From assembly GCF_036850765.1 (NCBI RefSeq), contig NC_089490.1:241242442-241306441 (forward strand): a DNA stretch of 64,000 bases, given 5' to 3'. Both the position numbers and the translations under genes were made by a program. The notes beneath the pieces were generated by a model. It was given only the letters and a program-made list of their open reading frames with translations, searched no databases and was not told the origin of the DNA. This stretch comes from Saccopteryx bilineata (taxonomy: Eukaryota; Chordata; Mammalia; Chiroptera; Emballonuridae). Of this stretch, positions 38,462 through 50,384 are shown one piece after another; the first letter of the stretch is position 1, and each line of letters starts with the position of its first letter.

Positions 38462-38834
38462 CCCTGGCCGGTTGGCTCAGCGGTAGAGCGTCGGCCTAGC
38501 GTGCGGAGGACCCGGGTTCGATTTCCGGCCAGGGCACACAGGAGAAGCGCCCATTTGCTTCTCCACCCCTCCACCGCGCTTTCCTCTCTGTCTCTCTCTT
38601 CCCCTGCCGCAGCCAAGGCTCCACTGGAGCAAAGATGGCCCGGGCGCTGGGGATGGCTCTGTGGCCTCTACCCCAGGCGCTAGAGTGGCTCTGGTCGCAA
38701 CATGGCGACGCCCAGGATGGGCAGAGCCTCGCCCCTGGTGGGCGTGCCGGGTGGATCCCGGTCGGGTGCATGCGGGAGTCTGTCTGACTGTCTCTCCCCG
38801 TTTCCAGCTTCAGAAAAAATGAAAGAAAAAAAAA
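38462..38834 (+). mobile_element. SINE-A, full length
   Basis: A plus-strand copy with target duplication agagtgtgaagcag at 38448-38461 and 38835-38848. Confidence 0.88.
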
Positions 38835-40439
38835 AGAGTGTGAAGCAGAAAATCACAAACTAATGTCCTTTGCAACTCTTCTCTGGTTAAAGTGGTCCCA
38901 CAGAAGAGGTCTTTTAGATTCCAAACAGACAGGCAAGCTTTTCAAATGCTAAGCCAAGCCAAAAAAAAGAAAAAGAAGAAAAAGAAATAAAATGATATAC
39001 AGGCACATGAAGGAGTTTCATGCCAGTCCCTGTTTGTAATCAAATACATCTCTGATATATAAGGTCCGTGGTTACACAACATAGTGATCACTTTATATTA
39101 TGTGTCCCAGATGCCCTGATGAAAAAAGCAAATGAGCTGCATGCCTAGAAGCCAATCAATTGGAACTGGTTTGTCCAGAGGGCACTTTCAGCGGCCTTTC
39201 AATCCAAGTAATGGGACAAAATAATATACCTGGAGTGTCAGTTCGGCTTCATGTTACAAAGAAGTAGAGACCTCCAAGGCAGGGAAATAGAAAGCAAACT
39301 TACTGGCCTAGAAAGAAATGCAAATTATTTTGTTTTTGTTCTTTTCCTTATTTGTTTTATCCTTTTATTATTATTTTTTAATTCACTCTTCCATAAAAGA
39401 ATTCTTGGAAAGGTACAATAAGGTCAGACTAAAGAGGGCCTAAAAGTCTATTAAAGATGGTGTACTTTATCCATTAGCAGTGGGGAGGCTGGAGGATTCA
39501 TGCTCCTTCCTGATACTTGCCTGAAATTATTTTCTACTTGCAGGCAAAGTGGTTAATTTTTTTTTTAATTTCTTGGGAATCACACAGTATCTTGCTACTG
39601 AGAACAAAATGCTTTCAGATTTACTCTGTAAGTAGGTATAGTGGAGGTTCTCTAAGATACACCTTCACAGTACGTAGCACACCAGCTTTTAAACTGATTC
39701 CTCAAGTATCACCCACTACATGGGGACAGAAGTTACTACTGTACTGGTATAAAGAAACTGAGTGGCTGTGAGCTGGGAACTGCTATCTGATATTGCAATT
39801 TGTTTAGCACTACCCAGTCTAAATTCCTCCTACTGTGCAGATACTACAAAAATATCAGGAACAGCAGTTGCACTGTAACAGGTGACCCATGACCCAAGCC
39901 CCAAGAGAGAAAAGCAAGGAAGAAACCCCAAGTACTTCATTTCAGAAAAGAACCAGCCATTATAATGTTCACTTGATTTAAGTTGGTAGCTTAAATCCCC
40001 ATTTTCCGTCTTCTCACTATTTGAGGGAAACACTATGGTTAACCCACTAAAGTACTATGCAAGCCTTTTATTTTTCCTCCCACACCTGATTCTGTGTCAA
40101 CTGAAATGCGCTTTCTCAGTTTCCCACCACCTATGAAGAGAAGAAACTGAGGGAAAGTATGTTTATCTACTTTATGTTCTTAAAAATTGAACACTATTGA
40201 ATACGAAACCTCAAACATAGCATGGCATACATCAATGCGAGATTTCTAGGGTAATGAAATCTCGTTTTCCCCCAAAGTACTGTAGATTTTGCTCACACTT
40301 CAGCGTGTAGGAATATCTTAAAGGGTAAACTGTCCATTAACCTCCCTTTTCCCATCAAGGTGGGGACACTGTCTTGTGTTGGTCGAGGAACCCTGGGGCT
40401 CCCAAGGCAGGTGTTCTCTGCTGGGACAGGCAGCCCAGT

Positions 40440-41000
40440 GAGCCAGGCCGCCCCCGCCCCGAACCCCGGCTCCCTAATTGTCTCACGCGGCAGCCCGGGG
40501 ACCAGGCTTAGCTCCGGGCCTGGCCTATTCCGAGCCCGATCCCGAGTGCAGACGGCTCATCCCCCGCGGGGCTGGAAGGCAGCACTCACCAGGACGGCGG
40601 GCAGTTGGGGAAACTGGGGACCGGCAGTCTGAGGTGGCTTCTGAGGTCGCCTCGGCGGCCGCGCGCAGTGGGAGGGGCCGGAAATGTTTACAACACAGAC
40701 CGCGGCGGAGCCGGGAGGCGCGGCCGGCTCCAGGGCCGAGGGTCTCGGACCCCAGGGACTCTTGGGACGTCCAGGCGCCCTGGGTCCCCACTCTCTACTG
40801 GTTTCTGCTCACTCGCTCGCGGCAGCAGCCCCGGAAACTTACCGCCAGACGACAGGCTCAGCTGGGGGCCGCGGACCCCGCGCTACATCCCGCAGCGCGG
40901 CAGGCGGTCTGCGGCCCAGCGGCCCCGATCTTGACGCTCTCCGCGCCGGAAAAGGCTTCCAACACACTACGTCACCTCCGCCCCTGCGGACCAATCACAG
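40440..41000 (-). promoter_or_regulatory. ADIPOR1 CpG island, promoter and non-coding first exon
   Basis: A donor CCTG|GTGAGT on the minus strand at 40590/40589 marks the likely end of the untranslated first exon. The exon and promoter lie in CpG-dense sequence up to about 41000. Upstream are an acgtca half-CRE near 40969 and a ccaat box (plus orientation) near 40992. There is no TATA box. Open frames here look like GC-rich noise. Confidence 0.6.
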
Positions 41001-41539
41001 GCCTGCTCCTCTCAACCACGCCCACCTAGGCCACTCCCCCGCTCTGCCCCTGATTCTGAGCTCCACTTCCACAGCTAGTCGCGCAGGGAGCACTGGAAGA
41101 AAACATCCGAGGGTCAGACCTAACCGAATCCCGCGAAGGATCGCCGAATTTCATTCCATGCACCTTTCCTCTACGCTAGCAAACCCCCTGTACCTCACCT
41201 TTGACCAACGCCTGTCCTTTATCTTCGAATCACTTATTCCTTTTTCAATCTCTTGGTCTCTCCCTCCAAGTATTGTTGAGCCCCTCACGTGCGAGGTACT
41301 GGGGTAGCCTTCAGTTCGGCTCTTGTTATTTTCTATCATAAACAGTGGAATTATTTCTAGTCTCGTTCCGGCTTATGCTACCACACTGCGAACTGAGTGC
41401 ACACCTGGGAGACAGGTGGTACAGCCCTCCTCTTGAACCACATAACACAGAAAATGACTTGAGGTGCCACTTCCTCAGTTCTCCAAAGGATGGTGCATAA
41501 CTAGTTTTACTCTAGATGCAGAGACAGGTAGTTGGTTAT

Positions 41540-41965
41540 AATCTCTTGGTGCTGGTTAAAAGTGTGGGCTCTGGACGCATGTTTCTGTCCCTGGCCAGCC
41601 TATGATCTTGAGCACCTTACTGGACCCTTCCAAAAGATAATTACTTCAACTGAAAAATCGGAAGAAAACAATGCTACTTCACTGGGTCTTTGTTAGGATT
41701 GAGATAATTCAGCCCTGGCAAGATAGCTCGGTTGGTTAGGGCATGGACCCCATGCACAGAGGTTGCATGCAGGCTTGCTCCTGGTCACAGCACATATGGG
41801 AACAGATTTAAATTTGTCTCTCTCCCCTTTCCTCTCTCTAAAATCAATAAAACAACTTTCAAAAACTGAGATAATTCATGCAGGTTTTTAGTATGATGCC
41901 AAATGATGCTTCATTAAGTGATGTGTTGCCTGCTGTGTAAAACTCTCAGAAACATTGTCCATAGG
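41540..41965 (+). repeat. MIR element interrupted by SINE-D
   Basis: MIR-like sequence (gtgtgggctctgg, then gatcttgagcacctt, then ttgttaggattgagataatt) resumes after the inserted SINE-D as tgagataattcatgcagg. Confidence 0.6.
41712..41866 (+). mobile_element. SINE-D
   Basis: A plus-strand copy with target duplication tgagataattca at 41700-41711 and 41867-41878. Confidence 0.82.
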
Positions 41966-42125
41966 ACTTTTAATTTTCTTCAGTGGGACCAGCTGTATGA
42001 CCTTTGGCAAATCCTTAATTGCAGACTCAGGATTATCATAAGGATTATATTATATGATGAGTACTTAGCACAGTGCCTGGTCCACGGCTGTTAACTCAGC
42101 AACGTTAATTCTTCTCTTACTCCTA
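41965..42125 (+). repeat. MIR element
   Basis: The motifs ccagctgtatgacctttggc and gcacagtgcctggtcca match the MIR core and 3' part. Confidence 0.6.
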
Positions 42126-42204
42126 CTGACTTACCCCCATCCACAACACTACTATAGGATCAATCACAGTGTTGCAATTACCACATGCCTATCTTACTCT
42201 AGAC

Positions 42205-42571
42205 CAGTGGCTTTCACCCTCTTTACACTTGAAGACCAGTGAAAATAGCATTTTTTCGGGGACCACAAAGGCAGATCACTCAGCATAAGTGAATTTGACT
42301 AAGCTCATGGGGTCTATAACCTTCATATAACATCAGGGTGGTTAACTCTTCTGTGGACCAGCATGACATTTCTGGTGGGTCTGACCTGCAGTGGCACAGT
42401 GGGAGCTTTGACTTGGGATGCTGAGGTCACTGGTTTGAAGTCTTGGGTTTGCCCAGTCAAGGCATATAGAGAAATTGATGCTTCCTGCTCCTCCCCCCTT
42501 TCTCTCTCTCTAAAAAAAAAAAAAAGAAAAAAAGAAAAAAATTTCTGGTGGGCTGGGTTTGAAAAACACTG
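42205..42571. mobile_element. Non-autonomous hAT element, first of a tandem pair
   Basis: The element begins cagtggctttcaccc and ends tttgaaaaacactg, which are imperfect inverted termini of hAT type. It is flanked by ctctagac at 42197-42204 and 42572-42579, an 8-bp duplication as hAT transposases make. Without the nested SINE-B it is about 195 bp, and a second copy of the same family lies at 54771-54964. Confidence 0.8.
42380..42540 (+). mobile_element. SINE-B nested in the hAT element
   Basis: A diverged plus-strand copy with target duplication atttctggtggg at 42368-42379 and 42541-42552. Confidence 0.75.
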
Positions 42572-42579
42572 CTCTAGAC

Positions 42580-43267
42580 CAGTGGTCCCCAATCCCCGGG
42601 CCGTGGGCCATTTGGTACTGGTCCGCAGAGAAAGAATAAATAACTGGCCCCGGCCGGTTGGCTCAGTGGTAGAGTGTCGGCCTGGCGTGCAGAAGTCCCG
42701 GGTTCAATTCCCAGCCAGGGCACACAGGAGAAGCGCCCATCTGCTTCTCCACCCCTCCCCCTCTCCTTCCGCTGTCTCTCTCTTCCCCTCCCACAGCGAG
42801 GCTCCATTGGAGCAAAGATGGCCGGGGTGCTGGGGATGGCTCTTTGGCCTCTGCCCCAGGCGCTGGAGTGGCTCTGGTTGCAACGGAGCGATGCCCCGGA
42901 GGGGCAGACCACCGCCCCCTGGTGGGCAGAGTGTTGCCCCCTGGTGGGTGTGCCGGGTGGATCCCAGTCGGGTGCATGCGGGAGTCTGTCAGACTGTCTC
43001 TCCCCGTTTCCAGCTTCAGAAAAATACAAAAAAAAAAAGAAAAAGAATAAATAACTTACATTATTTCCGTTTTATTTATGTTTAAGTCTGAACGATGTTT
43101 TATTTTTAAAAGATGACCAGATTCCCTGTTACATTCGTCTAAGAATCACTCTTGACGCTTGTCTCGGTCACGTGATACATTTATCCGTCCCACCCTAAAG
43201 GCTAGTCCGTGAAAATATTTTCTGACATTAAACCAGTCCGTGCCCCCAAAAAGGTTGGGGACCACTG
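42580..43267. mobile_element. Non-autonomous hAT element, second of a tandem pair
   Basis: The element begins cagtggtccccaat and ends ggttggggaccactg, which are matching inverted termini. It is flanked by ctctagac at 42572-42579 and 43268-43275. The core is about 290 bp once the nested SINE-A is removed. No transposase frame is present. Confidence 0.85.
42646..43041 (+). mobile_element. SINE-A nested in the second hAT element
   Basis: A full-length plus-strand copy with target duplication aaagaataaataact at 42631-42645 and 43042-43056. Confidence 0.9.
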
Positions 43268-43275
43268 CTCTAGAC

Positions 43276-44330
43276 TATGAGTTTTTTGGGGGTCTAAGGA
43301 CAGTCTTGGTTACAATCATATGCTGAGCTGAGCAGTGTTTGGGACGTCGCAGGTCCTTAATAAATGTTTGTATGTTGAGTGGGTGAGGTAGAAACCCGTG
43401 CAAAACAAGGACTGGTGAGCTTATATGTGGGAAATTTCCTTTGCTGGGCCACTTTACTATCTGAGTCCAACAATCCTAAGCAAGATTTTCTTTTTTTGGA
43501 GGTGAGGTAGCCAAGTGTCTCCCACTGTATCCACAACTAGTGATATATACATACTAGCCGACTGAAAACTGGATGATAAAATACCAGTAACAGAATTTAC
43601 TGATGACTGTCCTATGAAGGGGTGAATTTTCAGGGTCCCACAGCCTTTCTTTTAGGAGCCCCATGGAAACAGTACATAGTTCCATGCAGAAAAACAATGT
43701 TGACCTCCTCCTAAGACTGATGCATTGTTCTGTCTCAAAGGGACTAACAAAGATCTCAAGGAGCTGCTCTGGTCCAACCCTGGGAGAGGGGAGTGGATTG
43801 GATCATGCTGTCGCAGCACTGGGAAGGGCAGTCAAGACCGGTAGGCTGGGGAGGTCAACTCTCTTCAGGCACCAACAAGTCTGGCCGAGGCTGTTGATGT
43901 CAGGTTACTTTTTAAAGGAGAAGGTTTCTCTTCCAAACAGAAAGACAATACTTTGTCTGTGAGGTACCCTGAAGGATAACCTTGGTAAAGAAAGGCTCAA
44001 GAGAAGACAGAAGGAAGAATGGCCAAACCAAAGGACCGCTTGAGGGGTACCTGGACCCAAAAGCATCCCCTCTAACCTGTACTCTTTCCCAGACGTTAAA
44101 AGCCTCTGGGGAGAAGTTGAGCTTCTGGTTCTGCTGAGACTTCTAAAATGATCACTGAATCTCAGGGCAGCTCACATTTTAGCACATGGCATAACTGCTC
44201 CAAGGTTCTTTGGAAGACCTGGAAGAAATTCTGTGCAGGGTAACCTTTCCTCCCCAAATTCTCAGGCATGAAAAGCTTTGGAAACAAGGACCCCAGACAC
44301 AACACCCCTTTAGGTATAACACGGGACCTT
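43276..44330. other. Gap upstream of the CYB5R1 3' end
   Basis: About 1 kb without a gene or clear repeat that I recognise. Confidence 0.4.
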
Positions 44331-44337
44331 AGCCCCA

Positions 44338-44343
44338 TTTATT
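44338..44343 (-). terminator. Candidate CYB5R1 poly(A) signal
   Basis: AATAAA on the minus strand, about 0.58 kb downstream of the CYB5R1 stop; the intervening sequence has no other gene. Confidence 0.5.
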
Positions 44344-44924
44344 TGCATAGCCAGAAGATCCTGCCATAAGCAGCAGTCTCAGACTGTGAATAGCCATTTC
44401 CGTCCAGCCTGGGCCAGCAGAGACAGACAGACACACAAATACATTATTTCAGATTCCTCTCTCTGATGTTTGCAAGAACCACTTACTTCTTTCCTGCATC
44501 TCTGTAAGACTAACTCTAGAAGTCTGCTCAACTTGCACTCATACACAGAATCTGCTATGAAGTAAGCACTGAACATTAAATAAAACTTGTTACACAGATT
44601 GCTCTTTTCATCACACAAAGAGTGCAATGCTACCCGTGAACTAGCTAATCTTGGAAAGAATGTACATGCATCCTTCCTTCTGACCCGTGGAAAAGGCTGC
44701 TCCATGGCCTGACCTGGACCTTTCATCACAGGGCGATTTGGGGGGCTTTCAGGGAACAACTCAGCCTTGGCCCTCTTCTACAGGTAGAAGGATGCTGTTC
44801 CTGTAGGTACTATCCAGATTGCACAAAAAGCTGATCCTGTTAGGAAAGAAATCTAGGGCTTACAGCATTTAAGTACTGACTGGAAACAGCTGCAGGGAAC
44901 AGGACCAGTCAAGCCAGGGGACAC

Positions 44925-47900
44925 TCAGTAGGTGAATCGCATCTTTTGTGAGTAGCCCAGTTTGTCCAGGTTGGGGTGGCAGGCCAGCTGCACCATTGGG
45001 GGAGGCCCACAGAGCAGCAGCAGCACATCGTCCCCTGGGGCAGGCAGGTGGTCCTGGATCATGTCCGCAGTCACAAAGCCTTTGCTGTAGGCCCAATCTG
45101 AAGTGCAGAGGGAGAGAACTGACACTACAGACCCATTTAGGCAAGGAGTGTAGTCCTGAGGTGGGAGGGCCCAGAAAGGCTCTTAAAAAGGTGTCACATT
45201 ATAGCAGCAACTGGATGGCTACTCTCAGCAGCACAGATGTTTCTGCTGCCCAACTGATGAACAGGAACCCGAGGGTAGGGTCGGGAGACCACGCATCCCA
45301 CACTCAGACTTGGGAGTTTGGCCGTGCCAGGGAGGAGTGGTTCCACCAAAATCTGACCAAACATGATTGTGGAATACCCAGAATGGGCAGGGTACCTTCT
45401 GAGGGATAATCCAGAGTGAACCAGAGCTTAAAGCGACTAGGATGCTGGGCCTGCAGCTCCTCCAAGTCTTCCCGTAAGATTATGTCTTCCTCAGTCTGAA
45501 ATGAAAAGGGGAAGCAAAGTCTTTAGGAAGCTTCTCAGGCCCACTTAACATTCTCCAATAAGGAGAAAAAAAGAATGCTCTAGTCTAGTTCTAGGGACTG
45601 AGCATGACTTTTATCTTTTTTTTTTTTTTTTTCTTCATTTTTCTGAAGCTGGAAACAGGGAGAGACAGTCAGACAGACTCCCGCATGCGCCCGACCGGGA
45701 TCCACCCGGCACGCCCACCAGGGGCGACGCTCTGCCCACCAGGGGGCGATGCTCTGCCCATCCTGGGCGTCGCCATGTTGCGACCAGAGCCACTCTAGCG
45801 CCTGAGGCAGAGGCCACAGAGCCATCCCCAGCGCCCGGGCCATCTTTGCTCCAATGGAGCCTTGGCTGCGGGAGGGGAAGAGAGAGACAGAGAGGAAAGT
45901 GCAGCGGAGGGGTGGAGAAGCAAATGGGCGCTTCTCCTGTGTGCCCTGGCCGGGAATCGAACCCGGGTCCTCCGCACGCTAGGCCGATGCTCTACCGCTG
46001 AGCCAACCGGCCAGGGCCTGAGCATGACTTTTAGATTGTTAAGATGAGGGGAAGAAGAGGGGAAGCACCTTTATCTACATAGCAAGAAGAAATAAAGAGG
46101 AAGTAGTTAAGAAAGGAAACCCAAGGAGCAAGCTCTTATGCTCAGGACTAAATTTCCAAAATGTGTCCTTTTCCTCTTTCCTTAGGGACCAGGGAAGGAA
46201 TTTGTCTCAGGGGTTACCCCTCTTATTATAGCTGAGGATCCTCTACCTACAGGGGGATCTTGGGCAGAGGCCACAACACACACTGGCCCATTTCTGCCTG
46301 TTGGTGCCACATCTCTGTCAACCCACTAAAGTTCCAGGATTGCAAATATCAAACTAACCTGGTTGGCAAAAAGCAAACAGCACTGGGTTGGATCTTCGGG
46401 ATCTTTCAGGATGGCCCGGATCAGCTGGAGCATTGGAGTGATTCCTATATAAAGACACCCCACAGTAAGACACCATGGCCATTGGCCACCTGTCCCAGCT
46501 CCTTAACTGACCAATGCTTTCAACTGAATGCTACCCATTCACCCCTGTACCCCACTTTCATTCAGTGTCCAAATCCTCCAATCTCCTGTGTATTCTCTAG
46601 CACCCACATCTCTGGATAGATATACCTCTTAACCCAAACTCACGAAAATTCATATCTGGTAGGTGAGCTGTAGTCATACTCAACATTCACACAAGTTCAC
46701 ATTGTTGAAATCCTTCTAAGACTCTTCTTCTGAACGTCTCTTGTTGGCTAGGACTCAGATGTCACAGGTGCTGATTCAATGGGAGGCTCCTGGAACACTG
46801 GACTTGCAAGTTAAGTGCAAGTGCTTTGGAACCGGGCAGCACAGGACACTAACCCTTTACCAGTGAACTACTTAACTTCTCTGAGCCTGCACATTCTCAT
46901 CAGTAAAAGTAGAAGGCAAGCACATACTTCATAGATAGACACAAAAGAGACTAGCATACTGTCTGATATATAGAAATAACCCAACATTAATTTTTTTCCT
47001 TCTTGACTATCCTATTTCTAGCTACTTCTCTATCCTCAGCTAAAGATGACAAGATCTGTTTAGGGCGAGGTCTTGGGAAAGTGCATGATTTACTTCTTAT
47101 TCTACCCATTAAAAATAATTTTTTTGTTGTTTCTACCTAATTGATTTTTTTTTAGGTACCAAGGAGCCCTAGGCATCACGAGAAATCCCGATGAACAGCT
47201 TGACCATGATTTCCAAACCTTTCAAGCATCACTGGACAATTTTCATGACAACATCAACAGTGGTGGGAGAGAACGGCCCCCAAACAACACAAACCTGTCC
47301 CGCCGGCAATCATGCCCAATCTCTTCGCCACTCGGAGCTCTGGTGGAGACATTTTGTTGGACTGAATGCTAAAATTCCCTGAGAAGTCAAGTGCAAAGAG
47401 GAAGGAAGAGTGAAGTCAATACAGGAAACAAAGAAAACATGTCCCAGGACAGCTGAACAGCTGCAATGAAATCTGACCCCAGAGCCTGGGTGGACTTCTG
47501 AGCTGAGCCAGCCCTGATAATACATGTGAGGGACGATGAGGCCAGGACCACATGGCCCGGATTATTACCTTTCATTCCAGTCAGTTTAGGGCCACACAGT
47601 GAGTCAGCAGCTGCCTCTGGCACAGGGTCACCCCTAGTGACTGCGACAGGCATGGGGCCAGGTGTGAATCTTTCCCAAGTGCACACAGCGGCCCAAGAGG
47701 CTTGCTAATATGCCCAGCTGTTCCCCTGGGAAGGGCTGAAAGCTCTCTCCACTCTCTAAACTCAGCCTGAGGAGCGAATCTGTAAGGCAGGGCTGCTTCA
47801 CTGAGCTCCACAGCTGTCATGATGGGCAAATTCAAGTTGAAGGAGAATGATCGGTTACAAATGGGACTGACAAATCTGCCTCTCTACACTATCGAAGCTG

Positions 47901-49617
47901 CGTGTTCAGACAGGAGGCTTTGTCCCTTTTGCATGTGCACAGGTGCCCAGAGGACTATGGCCTGAAGAACTGGAAGAGGCTCAAGGAGCAGAGAGGCCAT
48001 TACCTTTCCCCGTGTAAGTGAGCAACCCACTTGGCCCTCGAAATTCCACCACATCCCCAATCTTCAGGCTGTCTAGGTACTGAGACATCTTCCCTCCCTC
48101 AGGAAATTTGGGGTGCACACCCTTCAGATAGACCTGGTAAGACAGAATGAAGAATACTTTATTTGGACTGTCACTGATTGCTGAGCCCTCACTGACTGGG
48201 CCTCCCTAGACCAGGGCCAGGACATGCACATGCTGTCTTTCCACCAGTCCGCACACTCTCTTTGTACCCACAAAGGACATGCATCTCCTGCTATTCAACA
48301 AAACTTGGAAGTTTCCACAAATCCCAGCAAGAGTAAGGTGGGGAACTACTGGGGTTCCTTCCTACTACTCCCTTACCTTAATGACAAGATCCACATAGCC
48401 TTGGTCATCATCACTGGTGACAGGAGTGTATGGCCTGATGACCAGGCTGCCATCAATTCGGGCAGAGAGATAGACATGTTTGCCTAAGGACCACACAGAG
48501 AACTATGTAAGGGAGGCTTATAGACGCACTGTGTTCCAGTTACCTTTCAAAATACCCAGGGAGATTCAAGAAAACAAGGACATCTTGCTTCCCACTGTGG
48601 TCCCAGTGAGCTACCAGGCAGGAATGATTGACTTCTTTGGGCCCCCAGTTGGATCCTTCTTCAGTGCCCCACGGGAGAACCTCTTATCGGTTACTGCCAG
48701 GTGAGTTAAAAGTCTGGGCAGTAGGCAATAAGTTAGTGTTTGCTCAGGCTATAGTACCAGCAAATCTGCAGGAACAAGGGAGGCCTGCTGAGTGTTCAAG
48801 ATGCCCGGTGGCACAAAAGCCACACCCTAGAATGGCCCAGTGACAGACACCTCGCAGCCTGGATGACCCAGTCAGGTGGGGAAGGGGCATGGAGTGTGGA
48901 GGAAACAGACTAAAACAGCACGTTGCAGGAGACTTGGGAAGGAGAATTGCTCCCTTAGGATACCAGGGAAAGGAGCCCACACTTTCCTTACCCACAGGCA
49001 GTCCTAGAGTGTGGTGGGCGGTGGGCAGGGCAAAACGGAACCTCTTGGTGTTGTGGCTCACAGTCTGAAAGGTAGATGACATTGTTTCACCAAGACATCC
49101 CAACCGCAGTGGATACTGTCGCTCCATAACGGGAGGTGGTTCTGGTTCCTCCTGTACCCTGCCCCTTACTCTGCAACTCACCGTCTTGTCTAGCAGTCGC
49201 AGCAGGTACTTCTCATTGGGGTCCAGCAGAGTAATCTGTGGCCCGCGGGACCTCCGAACCAAGTAGGAGCCCAGAGCCAGGCCGAGCAGAGTCAGCAGCC
49301 CCGCCCCGAGGGAGGCCAGCAAGCCTAGGCTCTGTGGGGAGAGGAGGTAGTGTGACCGCCCCGCCGAGTGAGAGCCCGGGCACAGATGGTGAGCGTCCCG
49401 TACGACCAGCTGCCCCGAAGGTGGCGACCCGGATCTCCATCGCGAGAATAGGTTCAGGCCGGAGACGTCCCCTGGGCAGGGTCCCCAGACCCCAGCCTCC
49501 AGGGCGAGGCGGCGGTGACATCCCCTGGTCCACAGCTGAGTGGCCAGAACCAGATGGAGTGGAATCCCCTGGGGTAGGACATGGAGCATGCACGGGTCTC
49601 ACCGGCTGGAACCCCAT
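44925..49617 (-). CDS. CYB5R1: NADH-cytochrome b5 reductase 1, nine coding exons
   Basis: CYB5R1 is a membrane-anchored FAD enzyme that moves electrons from NADH to cytochrome b5 or other acceptors, and has been linked to lipid peroxidation in ferroptosis. Coding exons are 49603-49617, 49182-49331, 48992-49064, 48377-48483, 48004-48133, 47295-47378, 46359-46444, 45396-45495 and 44925-45097, all with GT/AG edges. They total 918 nt, or 305 aa, as in human. Exon 1 codes only M-G-F-Q-P. A hydrophobic anchor follows at about residues 8-28. FAD contacts sit in R96-P-Y-T-P; the nucleotide-binding turn G-G-T-G-I-T-P-M is at 184-191; the C-G-P-P-P-M motif is at 278-283. The protein ends K-M-R-F-T-Y. 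No lesion was seen. Confidence 0.98.
45614..46018 (-). mobile_element. SINE-A, full length
   Basis: A minus-strand copy between two CYB5R1 exons, with target duplication tgagcatgactttta at 45599-45613 and 46019-46033. Confidence 0.9.
46815..46990 (+). repeat. MIR element
   Basis: The motif acttaacttctctgagcctg with flanking MIR-like sequence lies in a CYB5R1 intron. Confidence 0.6.
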
Positions 49618-50200
49618 AGTGGAACACCACGTCCTCCGCGGCCGCGCCCGCGCCGGCGCACCGTTCCCAGAATTCGCCGAAGGGCGAGCAGGAGGCGGGC
49701 TCTGAAAAGAATTGGGGCTGAAATGGGCGGAACACGAAGTGTGGGGCCTGGAGAGTCCGAACCCGGAAAAGGCGGGGCTTGGAAACGAGTGCGTGCTTGT
49801 GCGTGTGCGCGTGTGTATAGGTGTGTGAACTAAACCGGAAAAGGCGGGGCCAAAACGAGGCCAGAGGCGAAAGTGACAGGCCAGGAAAAAATGCAGGCCT
49901 CAAAGAAGCGAGGCCGGAAAAGGTGGAAGGAGCGGGGCCTGACAGAAGCAGGAGTGGAAATGGAGGTGTCTGATAGGGTCGACTCAAAAACAAAAACGGA
50001 ATAGGCGCGCCGGTAAAAGGCGGTGCCGGAAAAAGGTGGTGCCAGAAGAAATAAATAAGCGGAAAGGGCGGGACCTGTCCACAAGTGTAGAAGCCAGAAG
50101 GGGCGGTGCCTAGAAAAAAAGGTGGGGAGGCGGGAAAGGCGGGCCTGGCAGGAGGAGAGCTAGGAGGAGCGGAAGACGGAAGTGCGGGGCCTGGCAACGG
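49618..50200 (-). promoter_or_regulatory. CYB5R1 promoter with a recurrent GGAA / GGCGGGGC array
   Basis: CpG-rich sequence upstream of the CYB5R1 ATG. From about 49760 to 50195 a module of the form ccggaaaaggcggggc recurs at least eight times in degenerate form: two identical 16-mers at 49763-49778 and 49835-49850, and variants near 49914, 50010, 50026, 50059, 50092, 50129 and 50168. It joins an ETS-like GGAA core to an Sp1-like GC box. The long minus-strand open frame across it is a composition artefact. The transcription start is not fixed. Confidence 0.55.
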
Positions 50201-50305
50201 GGACCAGAGGAGGCTCCAGAGGGAGCAACAGTGCTTGGAGCTGAGCCTGACAAAGAAAAGCAGTGGTACCGTGAAAAGGACAATTTAGGAAGTACATGGG
50301 AGCTT

Positions 50306-50318
50306 GGGGGGGGGGGGG
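50306..50318 (+). repeat. G13 homopolymer
   Basis: Thirteen consecutive G residues followed by cggggc. It could form a G-quadruplex and is a likely site of sequencing error. Confidence 0.8.
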
Positions 50319-50384
50319 CGGGGCACAAAAGGGTGGGGCCTGGTGAGCACGGTCCTGGAAAAGGGGTAAACCCCTGGCCGTAGG

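Larger units (their letters stand above)
33064..40589 (-). other. ADIPOR1 intron 1
   Basis: About 7.5 kb lies between the non-coding first exon and the first coding exon. It holds at least eight SINE copies, mostly clustered at 36.5-38.8 kb. I recognise no other gene in it. Confidence 0.65.

Noticed and set aside
40478..41307. Overlapping long open frames on the plus strand at the ADIPOR1 island
   Set aside because: Two frames are open at once in very GC-rich sequence, as expected by chance. No recognisable protein.
42363..43085. A 240-codon plus-strand open frame
   Set aside because: It runs through a SINE-B and a SINE-A nested in hAT elements; the similar peptides recur at every SINE-A copy.
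48744..49589. A single 281-codon frame over the CYB5R1 5' region
   Set aside because: It reads through introns. Only exons 49182-49331 and 48992-49064 in it are coding; the rest fails comparison with the family.
49454..50197. A 247-codon open frame on the minus strand upstream of CYB5R1
   Set aside because: It is proline- and phenylalanine-rich because it reads the complement of the GGAA/GC-box array. There is no domain, and it overlaps the promoter.
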